Shown: one piece after another, positions 24,293-31,786 of the stretch | Layout of the letters: each line of letters opens with the position of its first letter | How positions within the stretch are numbered: the stretch's first letter is position 1 | Assembly (NCBI GenBank): GCA_937901895.1 | Contig: CALGTD010000102.1 | Coordinates: forward strand, 1 to 35,633 | Source of the DNA: an uncultured Spartobacteria bacterium | Lineage (GTDB): Bacteria; Verrucomicrobiota; Verrucomicrobiia; Chthoniobacterales; JAATET01 | DNA length: 35,633 nt | Reading direction: 5' to 3' | The notes under the pieces: generated by a model | Told to the model about the DNA's origin: nothing | Seen by the model: only the letters and a program-made list of their open reading frames with translations | Databases searched by the model: none | Program-made: the position numbers and the translations under genes

Positions 24293-25482
24293 CAGGCGGC
24301 CTTCTTTGCGGCGGCGACGGCGAGCGTCGCGGCCTCGGTGAGTCCGGTTGCGGTCTCGATCGGGAGACCGGATTCGGCGAGGAGCTTCTTGCCGAGATCG
24401 ACATTCGTGCCCTCGAGGCGCACGACAAGCGGGACGGGCAGGCTGACCGCCTTCACCGCGTTGATGATGCCCTGAGCGATGATGTCGCAGCGCATGATGC
24501 CGCCGAAGATGTTCACGAGGATCGCCTTCACATTCGGATCCGAGATGAGAATCTTGAACGCCTCGGTGACCTGCTGCTCGGTCGCGCCGCCGCCCACGTC
24601 GAGGAAGTTTGCAGGCTCCCCGCCGTGGTATTTGATGATGTCCATCGTGGCCATCGCGAGTCCGGCGCCGTTGACGAGGCAGGCGATGTTGCCGTCGAGG
24701 CCGATGTAATTGAGGTTCGACTTCGAGGCTTCGACCTCGCGCGGATCCTCCTCGGCAATGTCCCGGAAGGCGACGATGTCGGGATGGCGGAAGAGCGCGT
24801 TGTCGTCGAAGTTGAACTTCGCGTCGAGCGCGAGGACGTCGCCGGATTTCGTGATGACGAGGGGGTTCACCTCGACCATCGAGCAGTCGCAGGCGATGAA
24901 GAGCTTGTAGATCGACAGAAAGAGCTTGGCTGCCTTCGGCATCTGCTCGGACGTAAACCCGAGCTGCTTCGCGATCTTGCGGGCCTGGAAGGCCTGCAGT
25001 CCGAGGGTGGGATGGATCGGCTCGCGAAGGATCTTGTGCGGCGTCTGCTCCGCGACGGTCTCGATTTCCACACCGCCTTCGGTGCTTGCAATGATGAGCG
25101 GACCGGCGATCGCACGGTCCATGAGGATTGCAAAATAAAACTCCTTTTCGATCTCGACGCTCTCGGCGACGAGCACCGTGTTTACCACCCGGCCATCGGG
25201 GCCTGTCTGGTGGGTGACGAGCGTCTGGCCGAGCATTTTGGCGGCGAGTTCCTCCGCCTTTTCCGGGCTGTCTGTGAGGTGAACGCCGCCCTTGAAGCCG
25301 TTCGTGAAGGTTCCCTTGCCGCGGCCGCCGGCGTGGATCTGGGCTTTGACGACGAGGTTGTTGGTGCCGAGCTTCGCGGCGGCCTCGCGAGCCTCCGCAG
25401 GGGTCGTGGCGGGAAATCCCTTTGGCGTTGCGACGCCGTATTTTTCGAAGAGTTGCTTCGCCTGGTATTCGTGGATGTTCAT
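24292..25482 (-). CDS. sucC: Succinate-CoA ligase (ADP-forming) beta subunit
   Basis: A 396-residue ATP-grasp protein and partner of SucD in the TCA cycle. The N-terminus MNIHEYQAKQLFEKYGVATP and the KAQIHAGGRGKG nucleotide loop are diagnostic. So are the acidic metal site in CSMVEVNPLVIT, DAKFNFDDNALFRH and the CoA-ligase domain with GLDGNIACLVNGAGLAMATMD and VNIFGGIMRCDIIAQGI. The length is near the usual 388. The ATG at 25482 follows the lipoprotein stop with no spacer (TAAATG on the minus strand), and its stop overlaps the VOC start. sucC-VOC-sucD therefore forms one tightly coupled unit. Confidence 0.97.
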   Translation of the reverse strand: MNIHEYQAKQLFEKYGVATPKGFPATTPAEAREAAAKLGTNNLVVKAQIHAGGRGKGTFTNGFKGGVHLTDSPEKAEELAAKMLGQTLVTHQTGPDGRVVNTVLVAESVEIEKEFYFAILMDRAIAGPLIIASTEGGVEIETVAEQTPHKILREPIHPTLGLQAFQARKIAKQLGFTSEQMPKAAKLFLSIYKLFIACDCSMVEVNPLVITKSGDVLALDAKFNFDDNALFRHPDIVAFRDIAEEDPREVEASKSNLNYIGLDGNIACLVNGAGLAMATMDIIKYHGGEPANFLDVGGGATEQQVTEAFKILISDPNVKAILVNIFGGIMRCDIIAQGIINAVKAVSLPVPLVVRLEGTNVDLGKKLLAESGLPIETATGLTEAATLAVAAAKKAA

Positions 25483-26001
25483 TTAGCTGCCGGTGCCGAC
25501 GTATTGCGCCGTGTAAGTATCGAATTTGCTCGTCTGGCCAACCTTGGGAGCGTCCTTCACGTCGTAGACGTTGTTGCCAACGAGTTCCTGACTCTGCGTG
25601 TCGAAGACCATGACGGCCTTCTCGCCCTCGTAATTCTGCCGTTTCTCTGTGTCGACGGCGATGTAGCGGACCTTCTGCTTCTTCATCGCCTCCTTTTGCT
25701 CGGCGTCGAGCTTCGCGTAGTAGGTGCGCGCACGGGCCTCGGCGATCTTTCGCTGTTCCTGGTCGGCCTGGTGTTTCGCGATGACGTAAGCCGCGACACC
25801 GGTCAATGCTCCGGCACCCACGGCGACGGGCACGGTGATGTAGGAGGGAACGCCGGACGCACCAAGCGCGATGCCGGTTGCGGCGCCTGCGACGGTGCCG
25901 AAAACGCCGGCGTTCTCGCCGGGAGTGAGGCTCGAGCAGCCGGTGGCTGCGACGCTTGCGACGAGCGCAAATCCGGTGACACGCAATTTCAGGGCATTCA
26001 T
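25483..26001 (-). CDS. Glycine-zipper lipoprotein
   Basis: A 172-residue predicted lipoprotein. The signal peptide MNALKLRVTGFALVASVAATG ends in a lipobox-like AATGC with the lipidated Cys at residue 22. Next comes a glycine/alanine-rich zipper (GVFGTVAGAATGIALGASGV, then PVAVGAGALTGVAAYVIA), which usually inserts into a membrane. A charged stretch with coiled-coil character (QADQEQRKIAEARARTYYAKLDAEQKEAMKKQ) and a small C-terminal domain complete it. It resembles envelope proteins of the glycine-zipper/OmpA-like-lipoprotein group, but I cannot assign a function. It sits immediately before sucC with no intergenic base and 65 bases after the kinase, an unusual place for an envelope protein. 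Confidence 0.75.
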   Translation of the reverse strand: MNALKLRVTGFALVASVAATGCSSLTPGENAGVFGTVAGAATGIALGASGVPSYITVPVAVGAGALTGVAAYVIAKHQADQEQRKIAEARARTYYAKLDAEQKEAMKKQKVRYIAVDTEKRQNYEGEKAVMVFDTQSQELVGNNVYDVKDAPKVGQTSKFDTYTAQYVGTGS

Positions 26002-26066
26002 TGATTTGGAATTTTGCGGACTCCCCGCTTAACGGGTCGCACGGGTGTTTGCAAGGGCCGAGCCCG

Positions 26067-28991
26067 TCAGCGGGGAGGCTCGGGGTATTTCACCTTGTTG
26101 GTCCGGCACCATTCCTGGGCGGATCGATTTCCCGCGCTTGCAGCCTTGATGATCCATTCCCTGCCTTTCTGGAGGTCCTTTGGAACTCCGATCCCGTTCT
26201 GGTAGGCCGAGCCGTAAAGATACATGCAATGGGGGTTGCCCTGTTCCGCGCCGTCGCGGAGCAGTTCGGCGGCGCGCTGTGGATCGGCGGGTTCCCCGGG
26301 CACCTCGCCGAGGGCGATCATCACGGCGAGGTTGCCCTGCGCGTCCAGATAACCCCGGCTCGCGGCGGCTGTCAGCAGGCGGTGGGCTTCGGCAAGGTTC
26401 TTCTCCCGCAAGCCGGTTCCCTTGCGATAGATGTTCGCCAGCAGGTCCATGGCATAGACGTTGTTGTAGGCCGCGGATTGCGTGAGATAGAAGATCGCCT
26501 GCTGCACGTCGCGCCCGACGCCGTTGCCGTAGAAGTAGCATTCGCCCACGGCGTAGAGCGCCTGGGGCTCGCCCTTGTCGGCCGCCTGCTTGTATCTTTC
26601 GAAGGCGGTTTCAATGTTCCGGTTCGTTCCGTGGCCGCTTGCATACATCTCCGCGACCATGAGCATGGCCTCGCTGTTGCCACCGTCGGCTGCGAGGAGC
26701 GAAAACTTGAACGCCTCGCGCGGATCGCTCTGCAGATAGGATTTGGCCAGGAGCATCTGGGCGGAGGTCGACCCGGCCAGGGCCGCTTCCTTCAGCGGGT
26801 CCTCGAGTCGCGCCATTTCGACGTCGGAAAGCCGCTCCGTCTCGGCCCGCAATTTCGCTGCGATCATCTCCATTTGCTCCGGAATTTCCGGCTCCTCGGG
26901 GAACTCGCCGTGGAGATCCCCAAGAATGCGGAGCGCCCCGGCGTAATCCCCGGTCAGCGAGCGGTCCTGCGCGCGCTGCAGCCCGGTGCGAAGAGCGATC
27001 GTCGCGGGGTCCTCGGGAGTTGGCGTGGGTTGCGGTGGCTCGGGGGTGGGCTCGACAACCGGCGTCGGTGCAGGGGTGGCGGAGGCCTGATTGCCCGCGT
27101 CGATGGCCTGACGCAGCCGGGGCAGGACGACGAGCGCCGCAATGGCGGCCATGAGCAGAAGACAGGCGACCGATCCACCGAGAAGGAGCCACGGCGCACG
27201 GCGTGGCGGCGGCGCGTCCCCGGCGAAGGTCGGGAAGGATGGCGGTCTGCGGGCCGGCTCACGGGAGACGGTCGCGCCGACGGCGTCATCCAGCTTTGCG
27301 ATGAACGCCACCGGCGAGGGGTGGCTTTCGCGCGGATTCAATGCGGTTCGCAGGACGAGGTTTGCCTCCTCGGGCAGGCCGGCGATCGGAACGAACGACT
27401 CGGCGGGATTTGCCGTGTGCATTCCACCGAGGAGCTGGTAGGCGACCACGGCGAGTGCAAAGACGTATTCCGCCGTGGCGTTGCCGGAAAAGGCGCCGGA
27501 TGCGCGAAGCATTGTTGAGGGCGTCGCGACGAGGGTTGCGTCGGGATCTGGAGGCGCGACCGCCGAGAAATTCAGCGGATTGAACCGCGGGATCGTTGCC
27601 CCGGTGACGGGATCGTCAACGAGCTTGATCCAATGCAGCGACAGTTCGGGGCAGGGGACGCCGGTCTTCTGCACGGCCTCGAGGCCGCCCGCCAGCGCGG
27701 TGAGAATCTCGATCGCGTGCGGCGCCGAAAGCTGGCCGCGCGTGCGGATCATCTCGAGCAGGGAGGTGCCTTCCACCCACTCGCGCACGATCCAGCTCAG
27801 ATGGTGTGCGCGCTCCAGGGATTCCACTCGGATGACCGACGGGTGTTTGACGGACTGCAGCGCGTTGACCTCGTTTTCCAGCCGCGTGCACGCCTCGCTG
27901 GTCGGAAGCAGCTCCGCATTGAGAATGAGGACCGCAACAATCCGGCCGTCCTCGAGATTGCGCGCCTTGAACGTCCGGCCGTGCTCGCTCTCGCGAAATT
28001 CCTCGAGCAGTTCGAACCGGTCCGCGAGCTTCACGCCCGGCGCGGGGACCACCGCGCTCGACTCGCGATCCTCCTCGATGAGGGTTTCCGTGTCGGGATC
28101 TCCGGCGGCGGGGCGACCACCCTGCGAGCCCGAATGCGCCGCGCTGACGGCCGCCGCGCATTCCTCGATCTCACGCCGCAGCTCGAGCGGTGTTTGCGGA
28201 CGGGCGTTCTCGTCCTTTTCCATCATCCGCTCGAGAAGCGCGATGACCTGTGATGGCTGATCGGCGAGCAATTCCATCGGCGGTTCGCGATGGAGGTGCT
28301 GGCTCATGACCTGCGCGAGCGAGCCGGTGAACGGCGTGCGCCCCGCGAGCATGTAGTAGAGCGTGATGCCGAGGCTGTAGATGTCGGAACGGATGTCGAG
28401 TTCGCGCTCCTCGAGCTGCTCGGGGCTGGCAAAATGCGGGGTGCCGAGGAATCCGCCCATGGTCAGCGTGGCGGTGTCGGCGCCTTCCCGGTCCGCGGCC
28501 TTTGCCAGGCCGAAATCGATCACCTTTACCGTGAACTCGTCGTCGCCGTCTTCGCGGACGAGCATGAGATTCGACGGCTTGATGTCTCGATGAACGAGCC
28601 CCTGTTTCTCCGCAGCTCCGAGCGCCCGGGCGACCTGTTCGGCGATCTTCAGCGCCATCAGCGTGGGAACCGCACCCTCCCGCTGCATGTATGCCTCGAC
28701 GGTCTCGCCGTCGATGAACTCCATGGCGTAGAAATAGGCATCGCCTTCGTTCCCGAGATGGAAGACCGTTGCCACATTCGGATGCCGGATCGCGGCAGCC
28801 GCCCGGGCCTCCCGCAAAAACCGCTGCCGGGCGACCTCGCTGTTCAGATACGACTGGTTGATCACTTTCAGCGCAACGGCCGTGCGCAGGTTCGTGTCGA
28901 ACGCCTTGTAGGTGATTCCCATCGCGCCGCGTCCCAGCTCGAACAGCGAGCCGTCATCCCGTCGCAGCACTTCGTAATGTTGAAAACGCAT
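26067..28991 (-). CDS. Membrane Ser/Thr kinase with pseudokinase domain and Sel1 repeats
   Basis: A 974-residue protein in four blocks. (1) Residues about 6-275: an active-looking Hanks kinase with a glycine loop (LGRGAMGITYKA), Lys42 in VALKVIN, Glu62, HRDIKPSN (134-141), DFG (159-161) and GTPHFASPEQ. (2) Residues about 325-580: a second kinase-like fold starting LADRFELLEEFRESEHG, lacking the key residues. The VALK lysine is Leu355 (VAVLIL), HRDIKPSN is replaced by CPELSLHW, and DFG by RFNP, so it is a pseudokinase. (3) Residues about 600-623: one transmembrane helix, then a Pro/Thr-rich linker. (4) Residues about 730-960: roughly six Sel1-like repeats (e.g. ASGHGTNRNIETAFERYKQAADKG), outside the cytoplasm by topology. 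It probably senses an envelope signal or binds a partner through the repeats. Targets are unknown. Divergent from the UbiA-like gene. Confidence 0.9.
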   Translation of the reverse strand: MRFQHYEVLRRDDGSLFELGRGAMGITYKAFDTNLRTAVALKVINQSYLNSEVARQRFLREARAAAAIRHPNVATVFHLGNEGDAYFYAMEFIDGETVEAYMQREGAVPTLMALKIAEQVARALGAAEKQGLVHRDIKPSNLMLVREDGDDEFTVKVIDFGLAKAADREGADTATLTMGGFLGTPHFASPEQLEERELDIRSDIYSLGITLYYMLAGRTPFTGSLAQVMSQHLHREPPMELLADQPSQVIALLERMMEKDENARPQTPLELRREIEECAAAVSAAHSGSQGGRPAAGDPDTETLIEEDRESSAVVPAPGVKLADRFELLEEFRESEHGRTFKARNLEDGRIVAVLILNAELLPTSEACTRLENEVNALQSVKHPSVIRVESLERAHHLSWIVREWVEGTSLLEMIRTRGQLSAPHAIEILTALAGGLEAVQKTGVPCPELSLHWIKLVDDPVTGATIPRFNPLNFSAVAPPDPDATLVATPSTMLRASGAFSGNATAEYVFALAVVAYQLLGGMHTANPAESFVPIAGLPEEANLVLRTALNPRESHPSPVAFIAKLDDAVGATVSREPARRPPSFPTFAGDAPPPRRAPWLLLGGSVACLLLMAAIAALVVLPRLRQAIDAGNQASATPAPTPVVEPTPEPPQPTPTPEDPATIALRTGLQRAQDRSLTGDYAGALRILGDLHGEFPEEPEIPEQMEMIAAKLRAETERLSDVEMARLEDPLKEAALAGSTSAQMLLAKSYLQSDPREAFKFSLLAADGGNSEAMLMVAEMYASGHGTNRNIETAFERYKQAADKGEPQALYAVGECYFYGNGVGRDVQQAIFYLTQSAAYNNVYAMDLLANIYRKGTGLREKNLAEAHRLLTAAASRGYLDAQGNLAVMIALGEVPGEPADPQRAAELLRDGAEQGNPHCMYLYGSAYQNGIGVPKDLQKGREWIIKAASAGNRSAQEWCRTNKVKYPEPPR

Positions 28992-29020
28992 CCCTCGCGG
29001 AGGACTAACTAAGCCACCTC

Positions 29021-29851
29021 ATGCGAAATGACAACCGCATCCCTTGGTGGCTCTGGCCGAACGTTCTGAGCCTGGACGCGCCGGCCATCGCGATCGCCTG
29101 GCAGGAGGTGTTCGCACGCTTGGCGGGAGTGGCCGTCGCCGGACCGGATCGGGCGGCGCTTTTTCTTGCAGTGTGGATCGTTTACGCGGTGGACCGGCTG
29201 GCCGATGGCTTCCGGTTGCAGGTGGCGCCGGGATCGGCTCACCGTCACCGCTTCAGTCGCGAACATGCCCGGGCCATGTCGATGGTTGTCGCGGTGGCGG
29301 TGGTGGCCGGGCTGGCGGTGTTGCCGGCGTTGTCGCCGGGTATCGTGGTGGCCGGCGCCGCGATGGGCGCCGTCGTGGCGGTGTATTTCGTGTGGAACCA
29401 CCTGGCCGGATCGCGATTTGGCCGCGGCTGGTTGAAGGAGGTCGTGGTCAGTCTGGTTTTCGCCGCAGGTGCAGGCCTCGTTCCGCTGGTGACGAGCCCC
29501 TCGGGCCGGCTGGTTGCGGAAATCGGCGCGTTCGCGATCGTCTGCTTCTCGAACTGCCTGCTGATCGCGCGGCTCGAGAGGGATCGTGACCTCGAGCGCG
29601 GCGAGGCATCCATCGCGCCGCGATTTCCGGCGGACGCCCGTCCGGCGCGGGTGCTGTCGCTGGTGTTTTTCCTGATCTGCGCGGCGTGGTTGGTTGGAAG
29701 CGGTCGGCAGCCGTCCGTGCTGGCTCTGGCCGGATCGGGTGCGGCGATGTTCGGCGCGACCTTTGTGGACCGGTTTCTCGGAACCGAGGCCGCATGCGTC
29801 GCGGCGGATCTGGCACTGCTCATGCCAGCGGTTGTCGTGATTTGCGGTTGA
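29021..29851 (+). CDS. Polytopic membrane protein, UbiA prenyltransferase-like
   Basis: A 276-residue protein with about eight hydrophobic segments. It shows the layout of UbiA-type prenyltransferases: an early acidic motif at the end of a helix (WIVYAVDRLADGF, compare NxxxDxxxD) and a second acidic cluster in a later loop (RLERDRDLERGE). A conserved-looking KEVVVSLVFAAGAGLVPLV follows the pattern after the first half. UbiA enzymes transfer prenyl chains to aromatic acceptors (quinone, haem O). The motifs here are imperfect and the acceptor cannot be told, so this is a superfamily guess. A GGAGGA (28999-29004) is 16 bases upstream of the ATG. It is divergent from the kinase gene with 29 bases between starts, and 104 bases separate it from purC downstream. 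Confidence 0.5.
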   Translation: MRNDNRIPWWLWPNVLSLDAPAIAIAWQEVFARLAGVAVAGPDRAALFLAVWIVYAVDRLADGFRLQVAPGSAHRHRFSREHARAMSMVVAVAVVAGLAVLPALSPGIVVAGAAMGAVVAVYFVWNHLAGSRFGRGWLKEVVVSLVFAAGAGLVPLVTSPSGRLVAEIGAFAIVCFSNCLLIARLERDRDLERGEASIAPRFPADARPARVLSLVFFLICAAWLVGSGRQPSVLALAGSGAAMFGATFVDRFLGTEAACVAADLALLMPAVVVICG

Positions 29852-29928
29852 GGATATTCGGGCATTCGCGAGGACGGCGTTCGCCCAATCGAAACGGAAA
29901 AACATGCAATGAGCCTCGTCTTTTTCCC

Positions 29929-29952
29929 GATTTCCTGATTTGCAGATTTGCA
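29929..29952. repeat. Three tandem 8-base repeats just before purC
   Basis: GATTTCCT, GATTTGCA and GATTTGCA lie head-to-tail at 29929-29936, 29937-29944 and 29945-29952, ending 3 bases before the purC ATG. The gap before them is comparatively AT-rich and contains a T-run (29921-29925). They may be a regulatory protein site or slipped-strand copies. No PurR-like palindrome is seen. Confidence 0.55.
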
Positions 29953-29955
29953 CGC

Positions 29956-30834
29956 ATGGACGTCCTCTCCCTCGACCTCCCCGGCATTCCGAAACTGCGC
30001 AGCGGCAAGGTGCGCGAGGTGTTTGATCTTGGCGACTCGCTGCTGCTGGTGGCCACGGATCGCATCTCCGCCTTCGACTGCGTGCTGCCGAACGCGATCC
30101 CGCGCAAGGGCGAGGTCCTCACGCAGATTTCGACCTTCTGGTTTCACAAGCTGGACTTTGTGCCGAATCACCTCACGCAGCACCCGGTCGGCTGGCTTCC
30201 CGAGAAGCTGCGTCCGTTCGAAGAGCAGCTGGCCGGACGTTCGACGATCGTGCAAAAAGCGATGCCGCTTCCGGTCGAATGCGTGGTGCGCGGCTATCTC
30301 GTCGGCTCCGGCTGGAAGGACTACGAATCGACCGGCAGCGTCGGCGGAACCAAACTGCCGGCCGGTCTGCAACTCGCGGAAAAACTTTCCGAGCCGATTT
30401 TCTCTCCCGCGACGAAGGCGGAAACCGGGCACGACGAAAACATTTCCTGGAACGAGTGCCGTCGCATCCTCGGAGACGATGTCGCAATGCGGGTGCGCGA
30501 CTGGAGCATCGAACTCTACGAACACGGTCGCGATCTCGCGGCGAAGTGCGGCATCATCGTCGCCGATACCAAGTTCGAATTTGGAATGGTCGGTGACAAC
30601 ATCGTCCTCATCGACGAGGTTCTTACGCCCGACTCGTCCCGCTTCTGGCCGGCGGATGCCTACGCCGTCGGCTCGAATCCTCCGAGCTTCGACAAGCAGT
30701 TTGTCCGCGACTACCTTGAAACGCTCGATTGGGACAAGACGCCGCCCGCCCCTCCGCTTCCCGACGATGTCGTCGCGAAGACATCGGAAAAATACATCGA
30801 GGCCTACAAACGGATCACCGGGCTGAAGTTCTAG
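29956..30834 (+). CDS. purC: Phosphoribosylaminoimidazole-succinocarboxamide synthase (SAICAR synthetase)
   Basis: A 292-residue ATP-dependent enzyme of de novo purine synthesis that joins CAIR and aspartate. The family pattern is clear: LRSGKVREVFDLGDSLLLVATDRISAFD (ATP site), PNAIPRKGEVLTQISTFWF, VVRGYLVGSGWKDYESTG, FSPATKAETGHDENIS, GIIVADTKFEFGM and VLTPDSSRFWPADAY. The size fits the long (yeast-like/Gram-negative) form around 290-300 residues. ATG 29956 is chosen because it begins directly before the family start; longer in-frame upstream sequence is non-coding leader. It is followed after 13 bases by xerD, probably in one transcript. Confidence 0.97.
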   Translation: MDVLSLDLPGIPKLRSGKVREVFDLGDSLLLVATDRISAFDCVLPNAIPRKGEVLTQISTFWFHKLDFVPNHLTQHPVGWLPEKLRPFEEQLAGRSTIVQKAMPLPVECVVRGYLVGSGWKDYESTGSVGGTKLPAGLQLAEKLSEPIFSPATKAETGHDENISWNECRRILGDDVAMRVRDWSIELYEHGRDLAAKCGIIVADTKFEFGMVGDNIVLIDEVLTPDSSRFWPADAYAVGSNPPSFDKQFVRDYLETLDWDKTPPAPPLPDDVVAKTSEKYIEAYKRITGLKF

Positions 30835-30847
30835 CGCATTGGGCGTG

Positions 30848-31786
30848 ATGAGTGCCGAGCAGCGACCCGGTCCGCCCGCGGCGGATCCCCCGCCGCTGCT
30901 GCTCAGCTGGATCGACGACTTTATTCTCTTCCTCGCCACCGAGCGCGGCCTTTCCGACAACTACCAGCTTTCCAACCGCCGCTCGCTGGAGACGTTCGCA
31001 ACGTGGCTGGCCGCCCAGGGCGCGGATTTTCCGGGCGGACTCGAGCCACGGCATCTTAGTGACTACCTGGCTCACCGCAAACGCGCCGGACTCGCCGCGG
31101 CGTCGATCAAGGCCGAGGCCGTTGCGTTGCGCGTCTTTTTCCGATTTCTCGTGGGCCGCGGGCGGCTGACCGCCGACCCCTCGGAATTTCTCACCCTCCC
31201 GCGGATCGAGCGTTATCTGCCCGACACGCTTAACGAGCGGGATGTCGAGCGCCTGCTGGCCTCCGTTGGCGACACCGACCCGCTCGTCCTGCGGAACCGC
31301 GCGATCTTCGAACTCCTCTACGCCTCGGGCCTGCGCATTTCCGAACTCTGCAACGCCCGGCTCGAAAACATCGATCTCGACGAGGGCTGGATTCGCGTGA
31401 CCGGCAAGGGCAACAAGACGCGCATCGTTCCGGTTGGCTCCAAGGCGCGTGAGGCACTCGCCCGCTACCTCGCGAGTGAGCGGCCTTCCCTGGTTCGTGC
31501 GAAATCGGGCGGCGAGATCTTTCTCTCCAATCGCGGCCGCAAGCTCACCCGCGAGCGCGTCTGGCAGATCATCCGCGAATACGCGAAGATCGCCGGCATC
31601 GATAACGCGGTCTATCCGCACCTGCTCCGCCACTCTTTCGCCACGCATTTGCTTTCCAACGGCGCGGACCTGCGTGTCATCCAGGAAATGCTCGGTCATG
31701 CCGACATCGCGACCACCGAGATCTACACGCACGTCGATCAGAAGCGCCTCCGGGCGGTTCACAAGAAATTCCATCCCCGCGGCTGA
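30848..31786 (+). CDS. xerD: Tyrosine recombinase XerC/XerD
   Basis: A 312-residue site-specific recombinase that resolves chromosome dimers at dif, or acts on integrating elements. The N-terminal SAM-like core-binding domain (about 20-110) is followed by the catalytic domain. All catalytic residues are visible: Arg in YASGLRISELCNARL, Lys in VTGKGNKTRIVPV, His-x2-Arg in PHLLRHSFATHLL, His in MLGHADIATTEIYTHV and the nucleophile Tyr in the same stretch. The housekeeping-like sequence and lack of flanking mobile-element genes favour the chromosomal XerC/D role; XerD is favoured by IYTHV-type ending but XerC is possible. It starts 13 bases after purC (alternative TTG at 30839) and abuts the next gene directly. 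Confidence 0.92.
   Translation: MSAEQRPGPPAADPPPLLLSWIDDFILFLATERGLSDNYQLSNRRSLETFATWLAAQGADFPGGLEPRHLSDYLAHRKRAGLAAASIKAEAVALRVFFRFLVGRGRLTADPSEFLTLPRIERYLPDTLNERDVERLLASVGDTDPLVLRNRAIFELLYASGLRISELCNARLENIDLDEGWIRVTGKGNKTRIVPVGSKAREALARYLASERPSLVRAKSGGEIFLSNRGRKLTRERVWQIIREYAKIAGIDNAVYPHLLRHSFATHLLSNGADLRVIQEMLGHADIATTEIYTHVDQKRLRAVHKKFHPRG

Noticed and set aside
24625..26004. A plus-strand frame of 459 codons opposite sucC and the lipoprotein gene
   Set aside because: Antisense shadow of two well supported minus-strand genes.
26001..27518. A plus-strand frame of 505 codons opposite the kinase C-terminus
   Set aside because: The minus strand carries regular Sel1 repeats and the transmembrane helix, so the plus frame is a shadow.
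29885..29930. GGAAAAA...TTTTTCC inverted repeat before purC considered as a terminator
   Set aside because: Only 7 AT-rich pairs with an 18-base loop and no GC stem, so it would not be a stable terminator.
30848..31786. XerD-like recombinase as a sign of a mobile element
   Set aside because: It lies between purC and a chromosomal lipoprotein gene, with no flanking direct repeats, tRNA or phage genes; a housekeeping role is more likely.
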